A DNA stretch of 64,000 nt from Candidatus Liberibacter africanus PTSAPSY (GTDB taxonomy: Bacteria; Pseudomonadota; Alphaproteobacteria; Rhizobiales; Rhizobiaceae). Position numbers and translations under genes: made by a program. Numbering within the stretch: position 1 is the stretch's first letter; each line of letters begins with the position of its first letter. The stretch is taken from assembly GCF_001021085.1 (NCBI RefSeq), contig NZ_CP004021.1, positions 890,001-954,000 of the forward strand, given 5' to 3'. This document shows positions 1-10,272 of this stretch, one piece after another. The notes below the pieces were generated by a model. The model was not told the origin of the DNA and did not search any database. It saw nothing but the letters and a program-made list of their open reading frames with translations.

Positions 1-400
1 TCCTTCTTTAGTATCAACTCCAATTTTAAAGATAGATGGTGCTCTCAATGCTTCTGCTGCAAACATTGAACTCATTGATATGCTTGAATCAGCTGGGCCA
101 TATGGTGCAGGTAATCCACGTCCTGTTTTTGCATTTCCTTCTCATAAATTACGGAGTATTCGGGTGGTTAAATTAGATCACCTACAAATGACATTTGAAT
201 CACAAGATTCAGAGACTTTGCAAGGAATTGCTTTCCGTGTTTACGGCACTCCTTTAGGTGAATTTTTAATGAAATCTCAAGGTAATAGGATACATGTTAT
301 AGGGAACTTGTATCTTAATTATTGGAGAGGAAGTAAGCGCAGTCAGCTACGAGTATTAGACGCTTCTCCGATAGATAATAATCGTTTTCTTACGAAATAA
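1..400 (+). CDS. recJ: RecJ single-strand 5'-3' exonuclease, C-terminal part (cut by window edge)
   Basis: The frame is open from base 2, so only about the last 132 residues are present; the catalytic DHH domain lies outside the window. The visible part holds the RecJ C-terminal signature PYGAGNPRPVF, followed by an OB-fold-like region ending in a KRSQLRVLDA segment typical of the family. RecJ degrades single-stranded DNA 5' to 3' in recombination and mismatch repair. The stop is a clean TAA and no downstream partner gene follows. Identification rests on the motif and the C-terminal fold pattern; the family is fairly certain although most of the protein is missing. Confidence 0.85.
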   Translation, partial: PSLVSTPILKIDGALNASAANIELIDMLESAGPYGAGNPRPVFAFPSHKLRSIRVVKLDHLQMTFESQDSETLQGIAFRVYGTPLGEFLMKSQGNRIHVIGNLYLNYWRGSKRSQLRVLDASPIDNNRFLTK

Positions 401-1712
401 CTGAATTATTACTACTTTTAAATATTCACCTGTATTTTTGACCATCTGGTATATTGATAAATCGTGTACAATAGGTGGATTCAGAGGTTATAATCCATCA
501 CCTATAGTTATAGGTCTGAATTGCTGAGGTGTATTATTTGGCGCAAAATTAGCATTTATTGTTTTGTAGTATTTATACTGAGGATTTTTTCTCTTGTTTT
601 GTTGAGTTATTGAATAGATAACAACTGCCTACAAGTAATAGTTGTTGATGTAGAGGATAAACTTAGTTTTTAGATATCAATATTTCCTATCAGAGACGCT
701 ACTATAATATTTTTCAGTATTGTGATGTAACATTGCACAGACAGTATTTAAGATTGTATAATCCGTTGCAATAATAATACATGTTTGTGCTCCTTTTTCT
801 AAGGAATTATAAAGTGATATTTTCTTTTTGAGAAGAATAACAGGCTTCATTATCATTAGCTTCTTTTTTTAAACCTTTCATTTCGTTGATTGGCGTTTCT
901 GTTTTTCTTCTTGTGTAGCAATCCCCATCATTCTTATTTCTGCAATTATTCGATTCATATCGGCTTTTCGTTCTTATATTCTGCTTTGATTTTCGCTCAT
1001 TTGGTCTGCTACTATTTGTTCTGCTACTGCTATTCTGGCACGTTCTGTCACTCGTATGATTTCTTGCACTTCTCTATTGTGTTATTTATTTGTAACTTTT
1101 GCAAAAATAAGGGGTAGTGACAATCACGCTTGTGATAATACATAATGCAGCTATTCTTATATTTTCTCCTTAAAGTAAAAAATTATTTTACGTAATTTTT
1201 TAATAGTATATTAACTGTCTTTGATCGTTAAATAACTGTTTTGCTATTTTTAGAACAAATTCCTAAGATCAATTACATTGCTTATTTGTTCAAAAGGGTA
1301 TGGATGATATCTCTTGTGTCAAATGTTATATTTTATTTTTCAAATATTATTATTTTACTATTAGTTCCGTTACACAATGTGTGAACTGCGATTTGTATAT
1401 GTTAAAAAGGTGACATGAGAAAAATATAGAGGCTTTTCTATTAACCAACACATAAAAAACGACGATCAAATAGATATTTTCTCCCATGTATCAAAAACAA
1501 ATGGGATAACTGTTTTCTTATTTATCAAGCATTTAACAGTATTTTATCACTATTAATTAACTCAGTTAAAATTTTTGAACGAACTGGAATAAAAGTGATT
1601 GTTGCAAAGCTATATAAAAACGGGGATTAATCATCGATGCTAGCTGTGCTTTTGAGAAGGTAAGATCGATTTTTTCAATAAGTATAGTAAGGACAATAAC
1701 TAAAATTTTTAT
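401..1712. other. Gene-poor spacer between recJ and tRNA-Glu
   Basis: About 1.3 kb of very AT-rich sequence. The only structure I can read is a decayed minus-strand gene at 807-1160 (listed separately). The rest (401-806 and 1170-1712) has stops in all frames and no recognisable RNA gene or terminator. Confidence 0.6.
807..1160 (-). pseudogene. Decayed gene for a small secreted helical protein
   Basis: On the minus strand a good ribosome binding site (AGGAG, 1170-1166) is followed after 5 bases by ATA instead of ATG (1160-1158). The next codons read as a signal-peptide-like hydrophobic stretch (RIAALCIITSVIVTTPYF). After a stop and frame change, the reading continues as charged helical sequence (HNREVQEIIRVTERARIAVAEQ), crosses an in-frame TAA, continues to about 880, shifts frame again (INEMKGLKKEANDNEACY) and ends in TAA at 807-809. 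About 115 codons are recoverable, with a lost start, at least one internal stop and two frameshifts. I do not recognise the family; the amphipathic repeat-like character suggests a periplasmic coiled coil. Confidence 0.45.
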
Positions 1713-1787
1713 TGGTACGCCCTAGGGGAATCGAACCCCTCTTTCCAGAATGAAAATCTGACGTCCTAACCGATAGACGAAGGGCGC
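1713..1787 (-). tRNA. tRNA-Glu (TTC)
   Basis: A 75-base cloverleaf on the minus strand with acceptor stem GCGCCCT paired to AGGGCGT (the first pair is G-T), the usual D-arm TCTATCGGTTAGGAC, a TTC anticodon in the loop, a T-arm with GGTTCGATTCC, and an encoded CCA (complement of 1713-1715). It stands alone between two gene-poor spacers. Confidence 0.95.
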
Positions 1788-2297
1788 ATAATCTTAAATC
1801 ACGTTCGCAAGAATAAAATACGCTATAGAGAACCTCTTATATATTCAAAAAATAATAAAAACACAAGAATTCTCTCGTACTTTTTGAGTGTTTATCCGTA
1901 TTTTATAAATAAATAGCAACGTTGGCTTTGTTAATTGTGGAAAATTTTTTATAATCAAAAAGTTATCAATAACAATGATAGCCTTTAAAAGATAAATTTT
2001 TCACATTAAGGAAGAAACTAGATCATTTATTAAAGAATAATCAATAATTTTGCGTATTGTGTTCGGACTTGTTATTTGATTTTTCGAACAAACATTAGAG
2101 TCGATACGGTTACCCAGTAGAATGCTACTGTTGCAAAACATTATTTTTGAACAACGTCTCTTCTTACGGATTCTTTAATAATAGAAAAAAGATTAAATCA
2201 AATGGTTTATGCAAACGTAATGGCAAAACATAATTTTGGTATTTTAATCATTTTAATCTTATTGTTAATCGAGACCTTTTTAATCAAAAAATTTTAT
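1788..2297. other. Spacer upstream of tRNA-Glu, downstream of rpmE
   Basis: About 510 bases of AT-rich DNA. I see no open frame with a ribosome binding site and no clear terminator. It should contain the tRNA-Glu promoter near 1790-1850, but no convincing -35/-10 pair could be chosen. Confidence 0.5.
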
Positions 2298-2522
2298 TTA
2301 TTCAATTGATAATCCAGCAAAACGTTTTTTGAATTTTGATACCTGTCCTCCGCGATCGGTTATTTTTTGTTTTCCACCAATCCAAGCGGAATGTGATAAA
2401 GGATCAATCTCAAGTTTCATGACAGCTCCTTCTGATTTCCAGGTAGAGCGAGTTTTATATTGTGTTCCATCAGTCATGACTACTGTAATGAAATGAGTTT
2501 CTGGATGAATATTTTTCTTCAC
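2298..2522 (-). CDS. rpmE: 50S ribosomal protein L31
   Basis: A 74-residue protein beginning [19 protein letters not shown] and containing the L31 core [16 protein letters not shown]. It lacks the two CxxC pairs of zinc-binding L31, so it belongs to the zinc-free form common in Rhizobiales. The start is GTG at 2522, supported by AGGAG at 2533-2529 with six bases between. L31 sits on the large subunit at the intersubunit bridge. It is transcribed away from the ABC transporter gene at 2677, so the 150-base spacer between them should carry divergent promoters. Confidence 0.95.
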   Translation of the reverse strand: MKKNIHPETHFITVVMTDGTQYKTRSTWKSEGAVMKLEIDPLSHSAWIGGKQKITDRGGQVSKFKKRFAGLSIE

Positions 2523-2676
2523 GTTTTTCTCCTAAAATTAATGGTTTGAAGCTTAATAGACCACAGATGATATAGGTTTAAATATTATTAACAATCTTTA
2601 TTTAATGCAACACATATGATATGAAAATTAATATAGCATAACATGAAATATAACGGTAGTGGTCTATTGACATAAT

Positions 2677-4425
2677 ATGACAAATAAAACTGCACATGAT
2701 AATCCCAACGAGACCATTTCATTATTTAAGTTTCAAATATTGTATCTTAAACGTTGTTTGTGGTTTCTGATAGGAAAATTATTTGCACTTTTCCTTTATT
2801 CAGGAATTACTTTGTTTTTTCCTATAATAACCGCTACTCTTTTGAAAGAAAGAGGCGTTGATTCGCATCATTGGATTGTGTTTATAAGCTTGCTTTTTCT
2901 TTTGGCTATTGCAAGTTCTCTGCGATATTATTGCGCCACAATGCTTGGCGAACGAATAATTTTATTTATGCAAAGAGATGTTGTTGCAAAGATTATAAAA
3001 TGCCCTCCTTCTTTTTTCAACGCGAGGAGCCATGGAGAACTTTTTTCTACGTTAGTTAAGGATGCAGAGAGGATTAAAACTACGATAGGAATCAGCATGT
3101 CAATTATATTGCGTAATTTGCTGACATGTATTGGTTCTATCTATATGATGTTTATCATTAGCAGAGATTTTTTTTTAGTCGTGATAGGCCTAATATGCAC
3201 TATAGCATTTTTTTTTACGATAATTTTTAGAGTTCGACGCAAAAAAGGGAGTGCCCTTTATATTGAGGAAAAGAAGTTGCTCAATATTTTTTCTGATATG
3301 ATCAAGTCTGTAATGGTTTTGCAGGCTTTTAATGCAGGGAAAAATGCCATACATCGTTATGATGTGCAATCTCAAAAGACATATCAAGGTTTGTTAAATT
3401 CTTTATTACTTCGCACAATTATAACATGTTGTGTGATTTTTGCTCTATCTTTTGGCATTTATATTGTATTTTTATTGGGATCTCATCATGTAAATATTGA
3501 TAGGATATCAGGAGAAAATTTAGCTAAATTTTTGTTTTATGCGATGATTTTTTTAGGAACAATAAGATCTTGTTCGGGATTTGTTGGAGAAATATTACAA
3601 GCAATCGCTTCATTAAGGAGATTTCGTGATTTGATAGTGTGCAAATTGGATGTTGTATCTCCAATTCCATATAGGAGGTTTCCCTCTACGGCATTAGGGA
3701 ATATTTCTTTCTGCAATGTTTCTTTCTCCTATCCTGAAAAATCAAAAAGGTCTGTCTTAAAAAACATTAATTTTACAGTATTACCAGGTGAAACAGTAGC
3801 ATTAATGGGAGATTCTGGCGCTGGTAAAACAAGTATTTTTTCTTTGATATTGCGTTTTTACGATCCTTGCTCAGGATTTATACAGATGGAAGGTATTGAT
3901 CTTAGGTGTCTATCATTAGAAGAAATTCGTCGATGTATTGCATGGGTGCCACAAAATCCTACAATCATCACTGCGTCTGTACATGATAATATCGCCATAG
4001 GTTACCCCAATGCAACGCGTGAAGCAGTAAAAAATGCAGCTATTGATGCTCAGGCGCATGAATTTATTAGTAATCTTGATAAAGGATATGACACAATTTT
4101 AGGAAGTGATGCTGTGCATTTATCTGCTGGTCAAATTCAACGTATTGCTATCGCGCGTGCTATTTTAAAAGATGCTTCAATTTTGTTGTTGGATGAAATG
4201 GGGTCGGCATTAGATATTGAAAATGAAAATAAAATATGGAAGGTATTGCGTGAAAAGAGAAAGGGGCGTACTACAATCTTTGCATCCCACCGATTGTCTC
4301 TTGTTCAGGATACAGATGTTGTTTTTGTGTTGCACAATAATATGATTGTAGAAATGGGACGGCATGCAGAACTTATCAAGGATTCTTATTTATATTCTCG
4401 TTATCGTTTCTTTATGTCAAAATAG
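2677..4425 (+). CDS. ABC exporter, fused permease and ATPase
   Basis: A 582-residue half-transporter. The N-terminal half has about six hydrophobic segments (roughly residues 28-52, 66-84, 150-184 as a pair, 243-267 and 285-300). The C-terminal half is a nucleotide-binding domain with Walker A GDSGAGKTS (about 378-386), Q-loop WVPQNP, signature LSAGQIQR (about 482-489), Walker B ending LLLDEMGSALD (D506) and H-loop His538. The signature has Ala in place of the usual second Gly, which is tolerated in some families. It belongs to the MsbA/HlyB-type exporter superfamily; the substrate cannot be told from sequence. Its position next to rpmE is, as I recall, also seen in rhizobia. No strong ribosome binding site precedes the ATG. 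Confidence 0.85.
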   Translation: MTNKTAHDNPNETISLFKFQILYLKRCLWFLIGKLFALFLYSGITLFFPIITATLLKERGVDSHHWIVFISLLFLLAIASSLRYYCATMLGERIILFMQRDVVAKIIKCPPSFFNARSHGELFSTLVKDAERIKTTIGISMSIILRNLLTCIGSIYMMFIISRDFFLVVIGLICTIAFFFTIIFRVRRKKGSALYIEEKKLLNIFSDMIKSVMVLQAFNAGKNAIHRYDVQSQKTYQGLLNSLLLRTIITCCVIFALSFGIYIVFLLGSHHVNIDRISGENLAKFLFYAMIFLGTIRSCSGFVGEILQAIASLRRFRDLIVCKLDVVSPIPYRRFPSTALGNISFCNVSFSYPEKSKRSVLKNINFTVLPGETVALMGDSGAGKTSIFSLILRFYDPCSGFIQMEGIDLRCLSLEEIRRCIAWVPQNPTIITASVHDNIAIGYPNATREAVKNAAIDAQAHEFISNLDKGYDTILGSDAVHLSAGQIQRIAIARAILKDASILLLDEMGSALDIENENKIWKVLREKRKGRTTIFASHRLSLVQDTDVVFVLHNNMIVEMGRHAELIKDSYLYSRYRFFMSK

Positions 4426-4516
4426 TATTGTTGAATCGTATTTAAATTAAGAGATTGATGACAGTTAAGGTAATTTGTTTTCCAATGAAAAATGATATAG
4501 AAAACACTTGTTTTAT

Positions 4517-4569
4517 GAGGTATTTCCTATTTGTCTTGCCAAGCAGGAAATAGGGTACTACCTCTTTTT
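4517..4569 (+). terminator. Two-part hairpin with T-run between the ABC transporter and recA
   Basis: GAGGTA (4517-4522) pairs perfectly with TACCTC (4559-4564), and inside it CCTATTT (4526-4532) pairs with AAATAGG (4548-4554). The outer stem is directly followed by TTTTT. This looks like an intrinsic terminator for the upstream transporter gene, about 90 bases after its stop; a role as a recA leader structure is possible but less likely. Confidence 0.5.
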
Positions 4570-4636
4570 AGAATGATTGTCTTTTTGAAAAGATAAAAGC
4601 GAGATGATTGGGATTATAAAGTAAGGGATAAATATT

Positions 4637-5686
4637 GTGGATAAGAGTAAGGCATTAGAGGCGGCGCTGTCACAAATACAACGGGTATATGGAAAAGGAT
4701 CTATAATGCAACTCGGCTCTCAAAATAGCGTTTTTGAGGGGTTAGAAGTTGTTTCTAGTGGATCTTTAGGGTTGGATATTGCCTTAGGGATTGGTGGTTT
4801 CCCCAAAGGGCGTATTGTTGAAATTTATGGTCCAGAAAGTTCTGGAAAGACAACTTTAGCGCTCCATACTATTGCACAGTCTCAAAAAACAGGGGGAACA
4901 TGTGCTTTCGTGGATGCAGAGCATGCTCTGGATTCTATTTATGCAAGAAAATTAGGCGTTGATTTAAAGAATTTGCTCGCTTCTCAACCAGATACAGGTG
5001 AGCAAGCATTGGAAATAACAGATATGCTAGTACGATCGGGAGCAGTAGACATTATTGTTATAGATTCCGTTGCTGCTTTGACTCCGCGTGCTGAAATTGA
5101 AGGGGATATGGGTGAAAGTTTGCCAGGAATGCAGGCGCGTTTAATGAGTCAGGCGCTCCGCAAGCTTACTGCATCAATTTCTCGTTCCAAATGTATTCTT
5201 ATTTTTATTAATCAAATGAGAATGAAGATAGGAGTTATGTTTGGATCTCCTGAAACGACTACCGGTGGAAATGCTCTTAAATTTTACTCTTCTATCCGTT
5301 TAGATATTCGTCGTGTTGGTGCTATTAAGGATAAAGATGTGATTGTTGGCAACCAAACTCGGATAAAAGTAGTCAAAAATAAAATGGCCTCTCCATTCAA
5401 GCAAGTAGATTGTGATATCATGTATGGAGAAGGAATTTCTCGTTTTGGTGAATTGATTGATTTAGGTGTCAAAGCATCTATTGTTGAAAAATCAGGAGCT
5501 TGGTTTTCTTTTCATGGACAACGTTTAGGGCAAGGGCGAGAAAACTCTAAAATATTTTTACGAGAACATAGTGAGATCGCAGATACTATAGAGGGTTTAT
5601 TACGTCAAAATGCTGGATTAGTTGCGGAAAGCCTTTTACAGGAACCTGCGATTAATACGAAAGACGATTCCGATATTATTGAATAA
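4637..5686 (+). CDS. recA: Recombinase RecA
   Basis: A 349-residue protein. The P-loop GPESSGKTT lies at residues 65-73, followed by the conserved [24 protein letters not shown] and the L2-region block [15 protein letters not shown]. RecA forms filaments on single-stranded DNA, promotes strand exchange and activates LexA self-cleavage. The start is GTG (4637) preceded by an AAGGGA-type binding site. The length is slightly short because the acidic tail is brief. The 210 bases upstream contain no GTTC-N7-GTTC motif, the LexA box known for alphaproteobacteria. alaS follows after 84 bases, the usual rhizobial order. Confidence 0.98.
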   Translation: MDKSKALEAALSQIQRVYGKGSIMQLGSQNSVFEGLEVVSSGSLGLDIALGIGGFPKGRIVEIYGPESSGKTTLALHTIAQSQKTGGTCAFVDAEHALDSIYARKLGVDLKNLLASQPDTGEQALEITDMLVRSGAVDIIVIDSVAALTPRAEIEGDMGESLPGMQARLMSQALRKLTASISRSKCILIFINQMRMKIGVMFGSPETTTGGNALKFYSSIRLDIRRVGAIKDKDVIVGNQTRIKVVKNKMASPFKQVDCDIMYGEGISRFGELIDLGVKASIVEKSGAWFSFHGQRLGQGRENSKIFLREHSEIADTIEGLLRQNAGLVAESLLQEPAINTKDDSDIIE

Positions 5687-5770
5687 ATCAATAAATTTCC
5701 CTTGTATTACTATTTAGTATAAGTTGTATAAAACGTTTTTATTGCGCAATAAATATTAAAGGCTGTTGCT

Positions 5771-8476
5771 ATGAGCGATTTGAAGAGTATTCGGACGACA
5801 TTTCTTGGATTTTTTCAAAAAAATGGACATAAAATATTACCTTCGTCTTCACTTATTCCGCACAATGATCCGACGTTGATGTTTACAAATTCTGGTATGG
5901 TTCAATTCAAAAATATTTTTACCGGCCAAGAAAAACCTATGTATAAAATGGCAACAACAGTGCAAAAATGTGTTCGTGCTGGCGGTAAGCACAACGATCT
6001 TGAAAACGTTGGGCGTACTACTCGTCACCATACTTTTTTTGAAATGTTAGGAAATTTTTCTTTTGGTGACTATTTTAAAGAAAAGGCTATTCAACTTGCT
6101 TGGGAGTTATTGACTAAAGAATTCAATATTGATCAGCGTCGACTTTATATAACGGTTTATAATGAAGATGAAGATGCCTTTAAACTTTGGAAAAAAATTT
6201 CTGGTTTATCCTCGGATAAAATTATTCCGATTACTACTAATGATAATTTTTGGTCAATGGCGGATACTGGTCCTTGCGGTCCTTGTTCGGAAATTTTTTT
6301 TGATCAGGGGGACTGTGTTCCGGGAGGATTGCCAGGATCTTCTGAAGAAGGGGATCGCTATCTTGAGATATGGAATCTCGTTTTTATGCAATTCGAACAG
6401 AAAAACAATAAAGAACGTTGTACATTACCCAGTATGTCCGTAGATACTGGGATGGGATTAGAGCGGATGTCAGCTGTTTTACAGGGGAAAATTGATAATT
6501 ACGATATAGATTTGTTTAAAAATCTCATTAATGCGTCTGAACAAGTGACAGGAGTGAAATATGAAGGAGATAATATAGTTAATCATCGTGTTATCGTAGA
6601 TCATCTTCGTTCATCTTCTTTTCTTATTGCAGACGGTATATTGCCTTCAAATGAAGGGCGTGGATATGTATTACGGCGTATTATGCGTCGTGCTATGTGC
6701 TACGCTCGGTTATTAGGTTATATGGAACCTTTGATGGTGCACCTTTTCACTGTCCTTTGTTCGGAGATGGGAAGTGCATATCCTGAATTAATTCAAGCGC
6801 AGTCATTGATTGAAGAAACGATGAGGTTAGAAGATCGCCGATTTAGTAAAACATTGAATCGGGGACTTACTCTACTTGACGAAGTGTCATATAATCTAGG
6901 GAAAAATGAGATTTTAGATGGTAGTGTTGCTTTTAAACTATATGATACTCATGGACTTCCTTTAGATATTATGCAGGATATTTTATGGGTGCGGGGTTTA
7001 GGAGGCGTGGATATGCTTTCATTTAATCAGGCTTTAGAAGAACAAAGATCGAAAGCGCGGGCACATTCTTTGGGTTTAGGGGCAGGGATAACAGAAAAAT
7101 TATGGTTCTCTCTCAAGGAAAAATGTGGTGCTACGCAGTTTGTAGGATATGATTTGCTTCGTGGCTCTAAATTGATGAGAGAAAATGAGAAAATAAGTGA
7201 ACTCTCATGCCAAAAACTTCTAATAGATCTTACCCAAGGTTTCCCATCTATAGTTAAAGCTATTGTACAGCAAGATAAGATAGTAAAGGAAGTATTCGAG
7301 GGACAAGAAGCTGAAATAATCTTTGAGCAAACTCCTTTTTATGCCGAATCTGGTGGTCAAATAGGGGATACAGGTTTTGTTGTTGGGGAAGGGGTTCGTC
7401 TTCAAATTACGGATGTACAAAAAAAAGCAGAAGGAATATTTGTACATTATGCGCGTGTTGAATCTGGCATATTACGAACAGATATGCCGGTTGTTCTTAC
7501 AATTGACTACCAAAAGCGACGTCAGATTAGTATTAATCATTCGGCAACACATCTATTGCACCATGCATTATGTACGGTTCTTGGTTCTCATGTTTCTCAA
7601 AGCGGATCGTGTATTACTCCCGAAGGATTGCGTTTTGATATAACACATTCAGAGCCGATTACTAGTGCAGAGATCAGATCCATCGAGGATAATGTCAATG
7701 ATGTTATCGCACAAAACCTTCCTATTATCACGAGAATAATGAATATAGATGATGCAATAGCATCTGGAGCTTCTTCTTTATTAGGCAAAAAGTACAGCAA
7801 TCAAGTAAGAGTAGTTTCTGTCGAATATGGTAATGGTAAATTGCATTCTTCTGCATTATGTGGAGGTACTCATGTTTCTTCTACAGGAGAAATTATGCTC
7901 TTTCATATTGTTTCTGAAAGCTCTATTCGTGCGGGTGTCCGTCGTATTGAAGTTATTACTGGACAAAGAGCGCGATCTCATCTTATTGCGCAAGATGAAA
8001 AAGTAAGATTACTGTCTTCTTTCCTTAAGGTATCACAGAACAACGTTATCGGACGCGTAGAGGAAATATGGGAGGAACGCCGTAAGTTGCAACAGATTAA
8101 TGCTAAACGTAAATTACAAGTAAATATTGAGGACTTATCTTGTCATAATATTATGGATGTTAATTTTATGAGCCATGTTGTTTCTGACATGGAATCTAAA
8201 GAACTTAAGGGTTTAGTTGATATACTGCAAAAGAAGATCAAGTCTGGAATCATCATGATTGTTGGTATTTCTAAAGAGCAAAAAGCTTCTGTTGTGATTG
8301 CAGTGACGAAAGATTTGCTTGATCGTTTTGATGCTGTTGTTCTTGCTCGTTTGTCTGCAAAAGTACTAGGTGGTAGCGGAGGAGGAGGGCGTCCTCATAT
8401 GGCTCAATCTGGTGGGCCAGATGGAAGCAAAGTAGATCAAGCTATTGCAAGCGTAGTATCTTTTTTGAAAAAGTAG
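5771..8476 (+). CDS. alaS: Alanyl-tRNA synthetase
   Basis: A 901-residue class II synthetase with the usual order: aminoacylation core (residues 1 to about 450, including RTTRHHTFFEMLGNFSFGDYF and GMGLERM), editing domain with zinc/active-site motifs HSATH (590-594) and CGGTH (697-701), then the C-Ala region ending in the glycine-rich KVLGGSGGGGRPHMAQSGG. It charges tRNA-Ala and clears mischarged Ser and Gly. The length is normal and all motifs are intact. It lies 84 bases downstream of recA and may be cotranscribed with it; a hairpin with a T-rich tail follows at 8609. Confidence 0.98.
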   Translation: MSDLKSIRTTFLGFFQKNGHKILPSSSLIPHNDPTLMFTNSGMVQFKNIFTGQEKPMYKMATTVQKCVRAGGKHNDLENVGRTTRHHTFFEMLGNFSFGDYFKEKAIQLAWELLTKEFNIDQRRLYITVYNEDEDAFKLWKKISGLSSDKIIPITTNDNFWSMADTGPCGPCSEIFFDQGDCVPGGLPGSSEEGDRYLEIWNLVFMQFEQKNNKERCTLPSMSVDTGMGLERMSAVLQGKIDNYDIDLFKNLINASEQVTGVKYEGDNIVNHRVIVDHLRSSSFLIADGILPSNEGRGYVLRRIMRRAMCYARLLGYMEPLMVHLFTVLCSEMGSAYPELIQAQSLIEETMRLEDRRFSKTLNRGLTLLDEVSYNLGKNEILDGSVAFKLYDTHGLPLDIMQDILWVRGLGGVDMLSFNQALEEQRSKARAHSLGLGAGITEKLWFSLKEKCGATQFVGYDLLRGSKLMRENEKISELSCQKLLIDLTQGFPSIVKAIVQQDKIVKEVFEGQEAEIIFEQTPFYAESGGQIGDTGFVVGEGVRLQITDVQKKAEGIFVHYARVESGILRTDMPVVLTIDYQKRRQISINHSATHLLHHALCTVLGSHVSQSGSCITPEGLRFDITHSEPITSAEIRSIEDNVNDVIAQNLPIITRIMNIDDAIASGASSLLGKKYSNQVRVVSVEYGNGKLHSSALCGGTHVSSTGEIMLFHIVSESSIRAGVRRIEVITGQRARSHLIAQDEKVRLLSSFLKVSQNNVIGRVEEIWEERRKLQQINAKRKLQVNIEDLSCHNIMDVNFMSHVVSDMESKELKGLVDILQKKIKSGIIMIVGISKEQKASVVIAVTKDLLDRFDAVVLARLSAKVLGGSGGGGRPHMAQSGGPDGSKVDQAIASVVSFLKK

Positions 8477-8608
8477 AAAATAATTGATAGTCTATAGGCT
8501 TTTTTGGTATTCACGTATCATGGATATTTAGAAAAAAGTAAATATCCTGAAGCAGGAATTTTGGTTATCAACATAGCACTTTTGCAGATATCGGTCGTCA
8601 TTTTTTCA

Positions 8609-8640
8609 GCATAACCATGAATCATGGTTATGCTTTTAGT
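8609..8640 (+). terminator. Intrinsic terminator after alaS
   Basis: An 11-base perfect inverted repeat (GCATAACCATG and CATGGTTATGC, loop AAT, 8609-8633) is followed by TTTTAGTTTTATT. The reverse direction is followed by A-rich, not T-rich, sequence, so it should act mainly on alaS transcripts. It lies between alaS and the converging fumC. Confidence 0.65.
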
Positions 8641-8678
8641 TTTATTACACGCAATTTAAATTGCATGTTGTTATTCTA

Positions 8679-10073
8679 TTAATGAGGATAAATCATTTTT
8701 TCGGGTTTAACGATGACATCATATTCTTCAGCAGAAATTAATCCACTCCTCACGGCTTCTTCTTTAAGTGTGCTACCATTGCAATGAGCTTTTTTGGCAA
8801 TCATACTTGCATTATCATATCCTATTTTAGCTGTTAAAGCTGTTACAAGCATCAAAGATCTATTTAAAGAAAGCTTAATATTATCTGTTCTTGCTTGGAT
8901 GCCTATTATGCAGTTATTAGTAAATGATTCAACAGAATCGCTCAATAGCTGTATAGATTGCAAAATGTTATAAGCAATCATTGGTTTATAAACATTAAGC
9001 TCAAAATGTCCTTGGCTATTGGCAAAAGTAATGGCTGCATGATTTCCAAAAATATGCGCACAAACTTGTGTTATTGCTTCGCACTGAGTTGGGTTAACTT
9101 TCCCTGGCATGATAGAAGATCCCGGTTCATTTTCGGGTAATGTCAGTTCCCCTAGTCCAGAACGTGGTCCAGATCCTAAAAAACGAATATCATTGGCTAT
9201 TTTAAAGAGAGACGAAGAAGTTGAATTGATTGCTCCATGACAAAAAGTAATAGCATCGTGGGAAGCGAGTGCTTCAAATTTATTAGGAGAGGTGACAAAC
9301 GGTAACCCTGTAATATCTCTTATATTGTTAGCAATTTTTTCGGCAAATCCTACAGGGGAATTAAGTCCGGTTCCAACAGCTGTTCCACCTTGAGCTAGCT
9401 CATAGAGACCATTTAAAGTTATTTCTATGCGTTTGATAGAGTTTTTAACTTGTGTTGCATATCCTGAAAATTCTTGTCCTAGAGTTAAGGGGGTAGCGTC
9501 TTGGGTATGAGTACGTCCGATTTTTATAATATCTTGAAAATCATTTATTTTTTTTGTGAGAGCTTGATGTAGGTTGCGAAGGGTTGGTAGTAGACGGTGG
9601 ACTATGCGTTCTGCGCAAGCTATGTGCATTGCCGTTGGGTAAGTGTCATTGGAAGATTGGCATAAATTGACATGGTCATTAGGATGAACGGGATCTTTTG
9701 ATCCTATAACTCCGCCTAGTATTTCTATTGCACGATTAGATATTACTTCGTTAACATTCATATTTGACTGTGTACCAGATCCTGTTTGCCAAACAACCAA
9801 GGGGAAATGGTCATCTAACTTGCCGGTAATTACTTCTTCTGATGCCTCTATAATTGCTTTACCAATTCGTGGATCGATCTTGTCTAATTCTATATTAACA
9901 CGTGCTGCTGCTTGTTTTATAATTCCAAGAGCACGTATGATAATAAGAGGTTGTTTTTCTTCTCCAATCTTAAAATTTTCCAGAGAACGTTGTGCTTGGG
10001 CTCCCCAATAACGATCTTTTTGTACTTTAATGGTTCCAAAGCTATCTTGTTCATTACGGGTAGTATCGGTCAT
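8679..10073 (-). CDS. fumC: Fumarate hydratase, class II
   Basis: A 464-residue iron-independent fumarase that interconverts fumarate and malate in the TCA cycle. The family signature [11 protein letters not shown] lies at about residues 318-328, with the other conserved blocks GSGTQSNMN and [20 protein letters not shown] present. The length matches the family. It converges on alaS and stands alone; malate made here would feed the malic enzyme at 32.4 kb. The ribosome binding site upstream of the ATG is weak (AAAGAAC). Confidence 0.98.
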   Translation of the reverse strand: MTDTTRNEQDSFGTIKVQKDRYWGAQAQRSLENFKIGEEKQPLIIIRALGIIKQAAARVNIELDKIDPRIGKAIIEASEEVITGKLDDHFPLVVWQTGSGTQSNMNVNEVISNRAIEILGGVIGSKDPVHPNDHVNLCQSSNDTYPTAMHIACAERIVHRLLPTLRNLHQALTKKINDFQDIIKIGRTHTQDATPLTLGQEFSGYATQVKNSIKRIEITLNGLYELAQGGTAVGTGLNSPVGFAEKIANNIRDITGLPFVTSPNKFEALASHDAITFCHGAINSTSSSLFKIANDIRFLGSGPRSGLGELTLPENEPGSSIMPGKVNPTQCEAITQVCAHIFGNHAAITFANSQGHFELNVYKPMIAYNILQSIQLLSDSVESFTNNCIIGIQARTDNIKLSLNRSLMLVTALTAKIGYDNASMIAKKAHCNGSTLKEEAVRSGLISAEEYDVIVKPEKMIYPH

Positions 10074-10272
10074 TGTTTTGTTCTTTCAATACTGTGAATA
10101 TTATCGGGAAATGTTATGATCACAACAGGAAATTATGTGTTTTATATCATTTAAAACGAAAGAATTATATTCTTGAATGAATTTTATTGAAATTATTTGA
10201 TTAGAAATCGATCTCTTTATTTCATATAGTATATAATTGTATAAACATTAGAAATGTCGCATGCTTTCTATT

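Noticed and set aside
890..1117. 75-codon plus-strand frame rich in Phe, Cys and Tyr
   Set aside because: Antisense to the better-supported minus-strand relic at 807-1160; no binding site and antisense-like composition.
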